Shown piece by piece: positions 29,320 to 37,710 of a stretch of 64,000 bases of DNA (positions within the stretch are counted from its first letter, which is position 1; every line of letters begins with the position of its first letter). The translations under genes and the position numbers were made by a program. The DNA lies in assembly GCF_923868895.1 (NCBI RefSeq), contig NZ_OV350343.1, forward strand, positions 682,001-746,000, written 5' to 3'. Source of the DNA: Halomonas sp. TD01. GTDB taxonomy: Bacteria; Pseudomonadota; Gammaproteobacteria; Pseudomonadales; Halomonadaceae. The notes under the pieces were generated by a model that saw only the letters and a list, made by a program, of their open reading frames with translations, had not been told where the DNA came from and did no database searches.

Positions 29320-30666
29320 TCAGAAGCGATAGGTAAGCTGAGCACCGAAACCATGGGCTTCGTTTTTATAGTCTGCTGAGTAGTTAGAGGTAATCGGCGG
29401 CGTTTGCTGTCCTGCCACAGTGAAGCTGTCGGTTTTGCTTTGATCAACCTGGGTGCTGCGCTCGGTAAGGTACGAGTAGGCAACGTCCAAGGTTAGATCA
29501 GGCGTGGGACTCCAGCCTGCACCAATCGAGAAAATGCGACGGTCGTCAGAGGGGATACGCACACTCCGAGTGGCATCCTGAGTTGGCGTAAAGTCCAGCG
29601 CCACACCGGCGCGCAGCGCCAGCGTCGGGGTTAACTGATACTCGCCACCGGTAGAGAATGCCCAAGCATTAGAGTAGTTCTGCTGCTCGTTAGTAATCTC
29701 ACCACGCTCAGTGCCAGTGACCAAAATCTGGTCAAAGCGGCTCCAGCGTGCCCAGGAAGCACCAAACATCAGCTTTAAGCGATCAGTCATTTGCTGGGTA
29801 AGTGAGAAGTTGACGGTTTCAGGCGTTGTTAAATCCAGCGCTGCGGTATCCGTTACTGTGCCAATCCCTAACTGATCTAGCACAGGTGAATTCGCCGTAA
29901 AGCTGCCCTCCAGATTGAAATCCACTTTGGAGCGGTACGTTAAGCCGAGCGTAGTTTCGGGTGCAGGCTGATAGATGATACCTAAATTATAACCCCAGGC
30001 CTCATCATCACCTTCCACACGTGAATCCACTTCAGAAAGGCCTAGCGGTGTTGCCACTGGTACCTGACGGCGTAGTTCACCCTCTACGCGATTATAGGTA
30101 AGACCAGCACCAACAGACCACTGCTCATTGAAGCGATAAGAAACCGTTGGCTGGGCCGTCATCACTTTTACTTCGGTGTAATTGCCCTGGTTACGCCCCT
30201 GGAAGCCATTTTCGTATTCGGTTTTCGAACCAAATGGCGCGTATACCCCGAAACCAAAGGCCAACTGTTCGTTAACAGGATGCGCATAGAATGCGAAGGG
30301 AATTAATGTGCCCGGCACCATATCGCCATCGTTGGAACCCGCCACTGGCAACGTATCTGTCGCGCCTCCTGTCGCTTGCAGGAAAGCAGGGCTACTCTGT
30401 GAGGCACGTACATTCGTGATGTCACTATTTACGTTTAGGAACGTGCCACCTGCCGTAATTTGAGCACGGTCAAGGAACGACATGCCCGCCGGGTTACCGT
30501 ACACAATGGTCGCATCATGTACATTTGAGCTACGTCCTGCATGCCCATACCCCTGGCCACTGACGCTCTGCTCGTTGATTTGATATCCGCCTGCTTGTGC
30601 CTGACTAGCAAAAGCGACTGAGGCTACTGCGGCCGCCAAGGTAAGCTTTTTAAATTTATTATGCAT
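29320..30666 (-). CDS. FadL/OmpP1/TodX family outer membrane transport protein
   Basis: A 14-stranded outer-membrane beta-barrel importing hydrophobic compounds, classically long-chain fatty acids. The 448-residue precursor has a signal peptide MHNKFKKLTLAAAVASVAFA ending SQAQA. It then has the N-terminal hatch GGYQINEQSVSGQGYGHAGR with the NPAGMSFLDR motif (about residues 58-67), diagnostic of the family. The C-terminus ends YRF, as outer-membrane barrels do. Two PsrA-like half-palindromes lie in its promoter region. Substrate could be fatty acids or aromatic hydrocarbons. Confidence 0.9.
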   Translation of the reverse strand: MHNKFKKLTLAAAVASVAFASQAQAGGYQINEQSVSGQGYGHAGRSSNVHDATIVYGNPAGMSFLDRAQITAGGTFLNVNSDITNVRASQSSPAFLQATGGATDTLPVAGSNDGDMVPGTLIPFAFYAHPVNEQLAFGFGVYAPFGSKTEYENGFQGRNQGNYTEVKVMTAQPTVSYRFNEQWSVGAGLTYNRVEGELRRQVPVATPLGLSEVDSRVEGDDEAWGYNLGIIYQPAPETTLGLTYRSKVDFNLEGSFTANSPVLDQLGIGTVTDTAALDLTTPETVNFSLTQQMTDRLKLMFGASWARWSRFDQILVTGTERGEITNEQQNYSNAWAFSTGGEYQLTPTLALRAGVALDFTPTQDATRSVRIPSDDRRIFSIGAGWSPTPDLTLDVAYSYLTERSTQVDQSKTDSFTVAGQQTPPITSNYSADYKNEAHGFGAQLTYRF

Positions 30667-30763
30667 AGTGGGCCTCTCTTCCCAATGATCCGATGGATAC
30701 TTCCATCCACCCTCTTTGTTCTAACACGTCAGTTTTGGCCCAATGACCGCTTGGGATCAAGGG

Positions 30764-30817
30764 CAAACGAGCGTTTTATTTCGGTTTTGACTTATACATT
30801 AGTCGAACGAGTGTTTT
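30764..30817 (-). promoter_or_regulatory. Two PsrA-like operator candidates upstream of the fadL-type gene
   Basis: CAAAC-GAGC-GTTTT (30764-30777) and CGAAC-GAGT-GTTTT (30804-30817) lie 40 bp apart and are near repeats of each other. They approximate the PsrA consensus (G/C)AAAC-N2-4-GTTT(G/C), which in Pseudomonas mediates fatty-acid-responsive repression. They flank a - strand TATAAG (30796-30791) that could be the fadL-type gene's -10. Match to consensus is good but not perfect. Confidence 0.35.
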
Positions 30818-30860
30818 AAATCAGTGTTTTAGTCATTTCGGCTGAAGGCCTCAATATCGC

Positions 30861-30892
30861 TTGACCTATGTGTGACCCATAGGTTTTACACT
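30861..30892 (+). promoter_or_regulatory. MerR-type promoter/operator of the merR-copA operon
   Basis: TTGACC (-35) and TACACT (-10) are separated by a 20-bp spacer, the over-long spacing that MerR-family activators correct by twisting DNA. The perfect inverted repeat ACCTATG-N7-CATAGGT (30864-30884) sits over the spacer, with the half-site start ACC and total span of CueR/MerR boxes. It is 34 bp before the merR start codon, so the regulator controls its own operon. Confidence 0.8.
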
Positions 30893-30925
30893 AAAAAACA
30901 TCACAACTTCCACGCAGAGGACGTT

Positions 30926-31384
30926 ATGCCGCCTGGAGCGATGAAGGTCGGTGAGCTTGCCAAACGCGGTAGCGTTACCGCTGAAACGGTTCGTCATTAC
31001 ACCCGTGAGGGGTTACTAGCACCAACACGCCACCCTGATAACGGTTACCAGTTATTTTCAACGACTGACTTAGAGCGGCTGCACTTTATTCAACGAGCAC
31101 GCAAGCTCGGTTTTAGTGTGGCGGAAATTCGCGACATCCTGGCTCACGCCGATCAAGGAGACTCCCCATGCCCGTTGGTGCGCGACCTACTTACCCATCG
31201 GCTACCACAAATCCGCGCGCGCATCGCCGAACTTGAAGCACTCGCCCAACGTATGGAGCAGGCGCTAGAGAGCTGGCAACACATGCCCGATGGCATGCCA
31301 GACGGCCATAGCCTATGTCGTTTAATTGAAAGTTTTCCCGAGGAGGCACAATGCAATCACACACCCTGCAGCCACAAACGCTGA
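30926..31384 (+). CDS. MerR family metal-responsive regulator
   Basis: A 152-residue regulator. The winged helix-turn-helix is [31 protein letters not shown] (in two stretches), followed by the [20 protein letters not shown] coil entry. Cys residues lie in [20 protein letters not shown] and a C-terminal CNHTPCSHK, possible metal ligands. With copA directly downstream, overlapping by 34 nt, copper(I) sensing like CueR is the best guess; zinc or cadmium are possible. AGAGGACGTT before ATG 30926 supports the start; 30941 is an alternative. The operator upstream suits self-activation. Confidence 0.87.
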   Translation: MPPGAMKVGELAKRGSVTAETVRHYTREGLLAPTRHPDNGYQLFSTTDLERLHFIQRARKLGFSVAEIRDILAHADQGDSPCPLVRDLLTHRLPQIRARIAELEALAQRMEQALESWQHMPDGMPDGHSLCRLIESFPEEAQCNHTPCSHKR

Positions 31385-33897
31385 TTCGCACCGTGCCGGG
31401 CATGAACTGCCAGGGCTGCGTAAAGCGCATGCGCGAGGCGATTCAAGCCGCAGACCCTAACGCCGTCGTAGAAGGCTTTCCCGCAGACAAACGCCTGGAA
31501 GTTACCAGCACGTTAGAAGACGAGGCGCTGGACAGCACATTAACTGAAGCGGGCTATCCCGCGGGCGCCCCCAGCAGCGAGGCTCAACCGCCTGCGGATA
31601 GTCAAACTACGCAAACGACAGATAAAACTAATGACAAAAAGACGACTGAAAACGAGACAACCAACAATGCTCCTAAGCAGAGGCTATTGATTAGCGGCAT
31701 GACCTGCGCAGGCTGCGTGAATAGCGTCGAAAAGGCATTGGCCAACACACCGGGCGTTACCGCCGCCTCGGTCAATTTTGGCACCCACACCGCCCAGGTA
31801 ACGGGTAGTGCCGAGCGCAAGACACTGATTGACGCCGTGGCAGCCGCGGGGTACCGCGCCGAGCCCATTGTCGATATGCGCGAGGCCGAACGCACTCGTG
31901 AAGCCCAAGAGGCAGTCACCTATCGCCAGCGCCTACGTGGCAGTATGCTGTCGTTAGCGCTAGCTATTCCGCTTATGCTGAGCATGTTTGTTTACCACCC
32001 ACACCCAATGGGAATGGGTCGCCTTTATTGGCTAGTCATTGGCTTGCTCACCCTGGCCATTTTAGCGTTTCCAGGACGACACTTTTTTACCAACGCGTGG
32101 AAACAGTTCAAGCACCACCAAGCCAATATGGACACGCTCGTGGCCATGGGCACCGGCACTGCCTGGCTCTACTCAATGATGGTTGTACTCTTTGCCCCTT
32201 GGCTGCCTGACGTCGCCCACGGCATCTACTTTGAAGCATCGGCCATGGTGATCGGGCTGATTCTACTTGGCAACGCTATGGAGCTACGGGCCCGCGGACG
32301 CACCAGCAGCGCACTGAAGCGCCTTCTCGATCTACAAGAGAAAACGGCGCGCGTGATTCGACATGGCCAAGAGCAGGAGTTGCCCGTCGACGACGTAGCG
32401 ATAGACGATCACATCCGCGTGCGCCCTGGAGAACGGCTGCCGGTGGATGGCATCGTACTCGACGGCCAAAGCTACATCGATGAATCCATGCTCACCGGTG
32501 AGCCACTGCCCGCTCACAAAAGCGCCGATGACGACGTCAGCGCGGGCACGGTTAACGGCAATGGCAGCTTGGTCTATCGCGCCACTCGTGTGGGCAGCGA
32601 CACCCGCCTGGGGCGCATTACCGAACAGGTCGCCAGCGCTCAAAACTCTCGCCCGCCAATTGGCGAACTGGCCGATAAGATATCGGGAATTTTTGTCCCC
32701 AGTGTCATGATAATCGCCGTACTAACCGCACTGATCTGGTTTAACGTCGGCCCCGCACCTGTGGTGATCCATATGCTGGTGACCGCCACCACGGTGCTGA
32801 TTATCGCGTGTCCCTGCGCTTTAGGGTTGGCAACACCGATTTCTACCATGATTGGGGTCGGTAAAGCCGCTGAGCACGGTGTACTGGTAAGAAGCGGCGA
32901 AGCGCTGCAGACCGCCAGCCAGATCACCACCTTAGTGGTGGACAAAACCGGCACACTGACAGAAGGCAAACCCCAGGTGACCGATGCGACCGTGCTACAT
33001 AATGACACTTCGCAAGTGCTAGCCTGGATAGCCGCTCTGGAAAGCCGTTCGGAACACCCGTTAGCAAATGCACTAACGGCTTATGCCGAAGCGCATAATG
33101 CCCCCGCTGAAACACTGAATACGTTTGATAGTGTCACCGGTGGCGGCGTGAAAGGCAGCACCCAAGCAGGCGACTCACTGCTGCTGGGCAATGCCCGCCT
33201 ACTGGAAGAGGCTGGCGTGGACCTGACCCCCGCAGAAGAGAACGTGCGTCAGTTAGAAGCGAAAGCGCGTTCATTGGTATACCTGGCAGCCAATGGCGAG
33301 CTAGTTGCGCTATTCGGCATCAGTGACCCGCTGCGTGCTGACGCCGCTGCCGCTGTAAAACGCCTACAAGAAGATGGATTAACCGTCGTCATGCTCACCG
33401 GCGATAATGAACACACCGCTGCTGCGGTGGCGCAGGAAGTCGGGATTAGCGAGTTTAAAGCAGGTATGACGCCAGATGATAAACACGCGGAAATTGAGCG
33501 TCGCCAACAGGCAGGAGAAGTCATAGGCATGGTAGGTGATGGCATTAACGATGCCCCAGCTCTGGCCCGCGCCAACGTGGGTTTTGCCATAGGCCAGGGC
33601 ACCGACATCGCCATGGAGAGCGCCGGAATCACCTTGATGCGCGGTTCGCTACACGGTGTGGCCACCGCCATTGAGTTAAGCCGAGCGACACTAACCAACA
33701 TCAAGCAGAACCTAGTCGGTGCCTTTGGCTATAACGTGCTGTGCATCCCGATTGCCGCAGGCCTGCTTTATCCGTTCACCGGCATGCTGCTGTCACCCAT
33801 CATTGCCGGTGCAGCCATGTCGCTGTCATCAATTACCGTGGTCAGCAACGCCAATCGATTAAGGCTTTGGAAAACCGCCCAACAGGAGGCCTCATGA
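31351..33897 (+). CDS. copA: Copper-exporting P1B-type ATPase
   Basis: Pumps Cu(I) from the cytoplasm at the expense of ATP. The 848-residue protein has two heavy-metal-associated domains with GMNCQGC (Cys20/Cys23) and GMTCAGC (Cys119/Cys122), joined by a Thr/Asn/Lys-rich linker (77-109). Eight membrane helices follow, with the ion-binding CPC ([13 protein letters not shown]), phosphorylation motif [18 protein letters not shown] and the hinge [23 protein letters not shown] precedes the ATG inside the merR coding end. The C-terminal Asn in YNVLCIP and MSLSSITVV match Cu(I)-transporting CopA. The stop overlaps the next small gene. Confidence 0.95.
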   Translation: MQSHTLQPQTLIRTVPGMNCQGCVKRMREAIQAADPNAVVEGFPADKRLEVTSTLEDEALDSTLTEAGYPAGAPSSEAQPPADSQTTQTTDKTNDKKTTENETTNNAPKQRLLISGMTCAGCVNSVEKALANTPGVTAASVNFGTHTAQVTGSAERKTLIDAVAAAGYRAEPIVDMREAERTREAQEAVTYRQRLRGSMLSLALAIPLMLSMFVYHPHPMGMGRLYWLVIGLLTLAILAFPGRHFFTNAWKQFKHHQANMDTLVAMGTGTAWLYSMMVVLFAPWLPDVAHGIYFEASAMVIGLILLGNAMELRARGRTSSALKRLLDLQEKTARVIRHGQEQELPVDDVAIDDHIRVRPGERLPVDGIVLDGQSYIDESMLTGEPLPAHKSADDDVSAGTVNGNGSLVYRATRVGSDTRLGRITEQVASAQNSRPPIGELADKISGIFVPSVMIIAVLTALIWFNVGPAPVVIHMLVTATTVLIIACPCALGLATPISTMIGVGKAAEHGVLVRSGEALQTASQITTLVVDKTGTLTEGKPQVTDATVLHNDTSQVLAWIAALESRSEHPLANALTAYAEAHNAPAETLNTFDSVTGGGVKGSTQAGDSLLLGNARLLEEAGVDLTPAEENVRQLEAKARSLVYLAANGELVALFGISDPLRADAAAAVKRLQEDGLTVVMLTGDNEHTAAAVAQEVGISEFKAGMTPDDKHAEIERRQQAGEVIGMVGDGINDAPALARANVGFAIGQGTDIAMESAGITLMRGSLHGVATAIELSRATLTNIKQNLVGAFGYNVLCIPIAAGLLYPFTGMLLSPIIAGAAMSLSSITVVSNANRLRLWKTAQQEAS

Positions 33898-33968
33898 ACC
33901 TATTGATTAACTTGGCCGGGATCGGCCTGATTGCCACTATCGTATGGTGGTTTTGGCTTAGCGCTTGA
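33894..33968 (+). CDS. 24-residue membrane peptide coupled to copA
   Basis: ATG overlaps the copA stop (ATGA), with AGGAGG 4 nt ahead of the start. The product [20 protein letters not shown] followed by WLSA is one hydrophobic helix with two polar ends. From memory, cupredoxin-domain proteins encoded after copA in related bacteria start with a similar anchor (ending IVWWFWL), so this may be the remaining membrane anchor of a truncated cupredoxin. It could also be a genuine small protein assisting CopA. The P450 stop codon begins 10 bp further on, leaving no room for a missing domain. Confidence 0.55.
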   Translation: MNLLINLAGIGLIATIVWWFWLSA

Positions 33969-33977
33969 TAGGCAGTT

Positions 33978-35447
33978 TCATCGTGGTTGTAGCATCATCG
34001 GTAGACCACCTTGAGGACGTAACGTCAGCCGGCACTCTATGCTTACCTGGTGGTCAGGAACTAGTTTAGGCGTGAAGTGCTGGGCTAATGTTGCCAAGCA
34101 GAGTACTCCCTCATATAGCCCAAAGCGTTTTCCGAGACAAACACGTGGCCCCACGCTAAAGGGTAGATAAGCAAATTTGTCTGGACGTGGAGCCTCTGGA
34201 AGAAAACGCTCTGGAACAAAATGATCGGGCGCCTCCCACAATTTACGATGCCGGTGCAGCAACCAAGGGGATACGAGCAAAACGGTCCCTTCTCGCACAT
34301 CGCGATTGCGCACCTTATCGTTACCTCGAGCTTGGCGGCTTAGCATCGGTACCGGCGGGTACAGCCGCATGGCTTCTTCGAACACAGCCATTGTGTACGG
34401 CAGTTTAGCGACATCTTCGTAGCACGGCGTTCTACCACCGAGCACTTCATCTAGCTCATGCTGTAGTCGCGCCATGGCCTGTCGATCATAATCAAGCAAA
34501 TACCAGCACCAAGCCAATGCGTTAGCCGTGGTTTCATGTCCGGCCATAAACATGACAATCGCTTCATTACGCACCGCTTTCCGCCCCATCGGGCAGCCGT
34601 TATCTTCGCCATCTTTCATAGACGCCATAAAGCTATCTACCAGACTATGCTGCCCCGGCCCTGATCTCTGCGTATGGCGGTCAATAATTCGATCGATAAT
34701 TTCATGCACTTGTTTTGCTGAATAGCGCGTACGCGCTCTTCGCAGCGGATTACCTAGCAAACTTAAAAACGGCAATCCCAGCATATTGGCCATATCTAAA
34801 TGCTCAGAATGACGCTGATATTCGGTAAAACCAGCCACCACTTGCTCTGCTTCTTCGTCGGTGGTGTCATCCCCAAAAATCGTTCGGCCAATGATACGCG
34901 CTGTTAAATGAGCCATCTCAGTAAGCATATCAATGGGCGCATCTGATGGATGCTGGGCCCATCGCTTGGCAGTCTCCTCCGCAGAGGCGGTCATGGTGGT
35001 ACAGAAACCAGGTAACAGAGCGTTAGTTAGCGATGGCGCGCACTGGCGTCGGCGCTGGCGCCACAAATCGCCATCGCTGACAAACAACCCATCATCAAGT
35101 AGAGGTTCCAGTGCGCGCCGCATTTGAGGACTTTTGCGGTCATAGTTGTCATGTTGTTCAAGGAAAATGCGTCGAACCGTATCAGGGCTATTACACAGAA
35201 CATAGTCCTGATTCATCAATGAAATACGCGAAGTGCGTATTGAGTAGTCTTCTTCCCGCCAGACAGAAAGTAAATTATTCTGAGCCCGCCGCATGCGATG
35301 CATGATGCCTTTACTAGCTGAAACAGGCGTTACACTGACCGGAGGCTCCAGGCGTTCCGCCCGCTTTAGCGCCTCAGCAAGCTGCTGATAGTCATCTCCG
35401 CTTGTTGTTATTGTTGTCGTTTTGCGTGACGTACTAACGTGATGCAT
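33978..35447 (-). CDS. Cytochrome P450
   Basis: A haem-thiolate monooxygenase of 489 residues without membrane anchor, so probably soluble. It shows the oxygen-activation helix AGHETTANALAW, the ExxR motif in VFEEAMRLYPPVP, the PERF segment (HFVPERFLPE) and the haem loop FSVGPRVCLGKRF with axial Cys437. The overall type resembles bacterial CYP102/CYP4-like fatty-acid or alkane/terpene hydroxylases, but substrate cannot be read. No ferredoxin or reductase gene is adjacent. It shares strand with the YitT and GT1 glycosyltransferase genes upstream, which could mean hydroxylation followed by glycosylation. Confidence 0.9.
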   Translation of the reverse strand: MHHVSTSRKTTTITTSGDDYQQLAEALKRAERLEPPVSVTPVSASKGIMHRMRRAQNNLLSVWREEDYSIRTSRISLMNQDYVLCNSPDTVRRIFLEQHDNYDRKSPQMRRALEPLLDDGLFVSDGDLWRQRRRQCAPSLTNALLPGFCTTMTASAEETAKRWAQHPSDAPIDMLTEMAHLTARIIGRTIFGDDTTDEEAEQVVAGFTEYQRHSEHLDMANMLGLPFLSLLGNPLRRARTRYSAKQVHEIIDRIIDRHTQRSGPGQHSLVDSFMASMKDGEDNGCPMGRKAVRNEAIVMFMAGHETTANALAWCWYLLDYDRQAMARLQHELDEVLGGRTPCYEDVAKLPYTMAVFEEAMRLYPPVPMLSRQARGNDKVRNRDVREGTVLLVSPWLLHRHRKLWEAPDHFVPERFLPEAPRPDKFAYLPFSVGPRVCLGKRFGLYEGVLCLATLAQHFTPKLVPDHQVSIECRLTLRPQGGLPMMLQPR

Positions 35448-35583
35448 TATCTACAGCCCTACTATATGTATATTGGAAGACGCTTTTATACGCGGGAACC
35501 CTAACGAAGTATGTATTTTTCGCGACCGGAGACACTGCGTCGGAAATTCTTTTTAACATAAATCTACTGCAACAAGCAGCCTA

Positions 35584-35626
35584 ATGCCGCTGCATATTCA
35601 GGCACTTGATGCAGCGGCATGTGCAT
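35584..35626 (+). terminator. Perfect 12-bp inverted repeat followed by T-tract on + strand
   Basis: ATGCCGCTGCAT and ATGCAGCGGCAT pair perfectly around a 13-nt loop, followed on the + strand by GTGCATTTTTT. It looks like a terminator for rightward transcripts, yet both flanking genes read leftward and there is no T-tract on that side. It sits in the 219 bp gap between yitT and the P450 gene. It may end an antisense transcript, or be an operator or mRNA stabiliser. Confidence 0.5.
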
Positions 35627-35666
35627 TTTTTGGTTGTTCTGGGATTGCCTATGCCGTTAGGTTCGT

Positions 35667-36281
35667 TTAACTAACCCCAATATAGCGCCCAGGTTTGTGA
35701 TTCAGGGCGATAATCAGATTGAGGGTAACGGCGCCGATGACCGAATAGCCCACACGGTCTAACGGAAGTTGAGTCAGTGCCACCAGCAAAATTAGCCCAT
35801 CGATACCCAACTGCACATAGCCTGCCCGCAGGCCGTGCTTTTCTTGCAGGTATAGCGCCAGAATATTGATACCACCCAGGCTGGTACGGTGACGAAATAG
35901 CATTAGCATACCAATACCCATCAGCGCGCCGCCCATCAACGCGGCGTATAGCGATGGCACGCTGGCAAACTGCACCCAGCCTTGGGTTAGTTCGGAAAAT
36001 AGCGACACAAGACCAATAGCGACAAACGTGCGCAGCGTAAAACTCCAACCCATCCGCTTCACCGCTAAATAGTAAAAAGGCAGGTTAATCGCGAAAAACC
36101 AAATGCCAAACCCCCACCCGGTGATGTAATTAAATAGCAGCGCCATCCCAGCAGTGCTGCCAGTGATCAATACCGAGTGGGTATAAAATGCCACACCTAA
36201 AGCAACAAACAGCGTGCCAAGTACCATGGCCATCATATCTTCATAGTATTTATGCGGATCTTTAGGCAGATCGTCCCGCAT
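35667..36281 (-). CDS. YitT family membrane protein
   Basis: A 204-residue protein with five or six membrane helices (MAMVLGTLFVALGVAFYTHS; GFGIWFFAINLPFYYLAV; FTLRTFVAIGLVSLF; ALMGGALMGIGMLMLF; LGIDGLILLVALTQL). It has the family motif GGINILALYLQEK and the opening ITGSTAGMALLFNY. Transport substrate of YitT proteins is not established. AAAGGA before ATG 36281 selects this start over one 26 codons earlier. It lies 124 bp downstream of a GT1 glycosyltransferase and upstream of the P450 gene. Confidence 0.88.
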   Translation of the reverse strand: MRDDLPKDPHKYYEDMMAMVLGTLFVALGVAFYTHSVLITGSTAGMALLFNYITGWGFGIWFFAINLPFYYLAVKRMGWSFTLRTFVAIGLVSLFSELTQGWVQFASVPSLYAALMGGALMGIGMLMLFRHRTSLGGINILALYLQEKHGLRAGYVQLGIDGLILLVALTQLPLDRVGYSVIGAVTLNLIIALNHKPGRYIGVS

Positions 36282-36404
36282 GAGGATGTCCTTTTGTAGA
36301 GTTATTCGAGCACTTCTTCCAAGAGACTCTGCAACGTCAGTGTCTTTACAGAGAATCACCGGGAAGGGAGAACGTATTTCCGACGCTCAATGGATCTTAT
36401 TTCA

Positions 36405-37637
36405 TCAGCGACCCAAAGCACTCTCTAGTATATTGGCGGCATTGGCTGCCCCATTTGCTTTCTGCACGGCGCTTGAAAAACGCTGGGCAGATTGACGAAA
36501 TACAGGCTCATGCATTAGTCGCTCTAGCTGTCGCACCAATTTATTGGGATTAATTCTACGCACTGACATCTGCAAGCCGAATTTTTGGCGCACGCCAATT
36601 TGAGCATTGAGACGCTGCTCATAGTGGGCAGGCAGCGCCAGCATTGGCACACCCGCCGCTAATGACTGATACATACTGCCATTGCCACCGTGATATAGCA
36701 TTGCTCGTGCATGAGCCAAGAGCTGCGAGCCAGGCGCATAGCGCGTAAAACGGAAATTACTCGGGGCAGCATCCATCACCTCTTCGCTTACCTGACCACC
36801 GGTGGTCACCATAAAACGGTAAGGCAGCGCTCCCAACGTGGGATACGTGCTGCGCAGGAAGTGCTCTAGCAACCCTGTTGACCCCATGGTGATATAAATA
36901 TTGGGCGTGCCATCTTGGAGCTCATCAAACCATTCAGGTAACGGGGCCGTTAGATCTGGGGAGATCGGCCCTACCATATGGTAATCGCGAAACCGTTTAG
37001 GCAAGCTGTAGAGCCCTGGTAAATCAGGCGAAATCATTGGCATGTGATAGAGCATGTCAAAGGCATTTCGGTCTGGCCGCTGATACTTCTGATAAAGTCG
37101 CCGTCTGATACCAGACAGTAAATAGCGGTCTAAGCCTTTAGCAGCGTAGTAAGTAGGTGTTGGCGGCGTTAACAGTCTTGCGGCATAGCCATTCATGATG
37201 CCAGCACACGGGACGCCGGCAATATACGCAGCGGTGCTGGCACTTACCGTGGCATCACCCACCACTAAATCAGGTTTGACCTGTTCGATAGCCTGCAACT
37301 GGGACTCAATAATCTTGGTTAGAGGCGCCCAATAGCGTAGGTGCACCATATCCCAAAAGGAGGCTTTCCAGCCAAGACGTTGGAAGCGTATCCATATATC
37401 GGGAAGATTCGGCTCTCGAGCATAGATAAGAGGGAACCCTGCTTCCTGAACAAGGCTCAAGCGAGAGCTGGGATGGTTAGGATCATCACCCGCGAAAATC
37501 ACCTCGTGCCCACGTTGGCGAAGTACGTTGGCTATCTCGATACAACGCACTGTATGCGCAAGCACCCACCCCAGAGGGAAAAACAGGATACGTGACGGTC
37601 TGGCAGCCACATGGCTACCACTAAGCGAGTCTGACAT
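36405..37637 (-). CDS. GT1-family (UGT/MGT-like) glycosyltransferase
   Basis: A GT-B fold enzyme of 410 residues. The N-terminal acceptor domain begins RILFFPLGWVLAHTVRCIEI with a His in the usual catalytic loop area. The C-terminal nucleotide-sugar site shows HARAMLYHGGNGSMYQSLAA and GVPMLALPAHYEQRLNAQ, the bacterial UGT signature. Relatives glycosylate macrolides, carotenoids, sterols or hydroxy fatty acids. Neighbouring P450 suggests a hydroxylated lipid or terpenoid acceptor, which is inference. AGGAAACTTGGT precedes the ATG. Confidence 0.85.
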   Translation of the reverse strand: MSDSLSGSHVAARPSRILFFPLGWVLAHTVRCIEIANVLRQRGHEVIFAGDDPNHPSSRLSLVQEAGFPLIYAREPNLPDIWIRFQRLGWKASFWDMVHLRYWAPLTKIIESQLQAIEQVKPDLVVGDATVSASTAAYIAGVPCAGIMNGYAARLLTPPTPTYYAAKGLDRYLLSGIRRRLYQKYQRPDRNAFDMLYHMPMISPDLPGLYSLPKRFRDYHMVGPISPDLTAPLPEWFDELQDGTPNIYITMGSTGLLEHFLRSTYPTLGALPYRFMVTTGGQVSEEVMDAAPSNFRFTRYAPGSQLLAHARAMLYHGGNGSMYQSLAAGVPMLALPAHYEQRLNAQIGVRQKFGLQMSVRRINPNKLVRQLERLMHEPVFRQSAQRFSSAVQKANGAANAANILESALGR

Positions 37638-37710
37638 ACCAAGTTTCCTGTCTTATTCAACCATCAAACGATGTTGTCCACTGACTAAAATCCGCGAATA
37701 GCAAAGAGGA

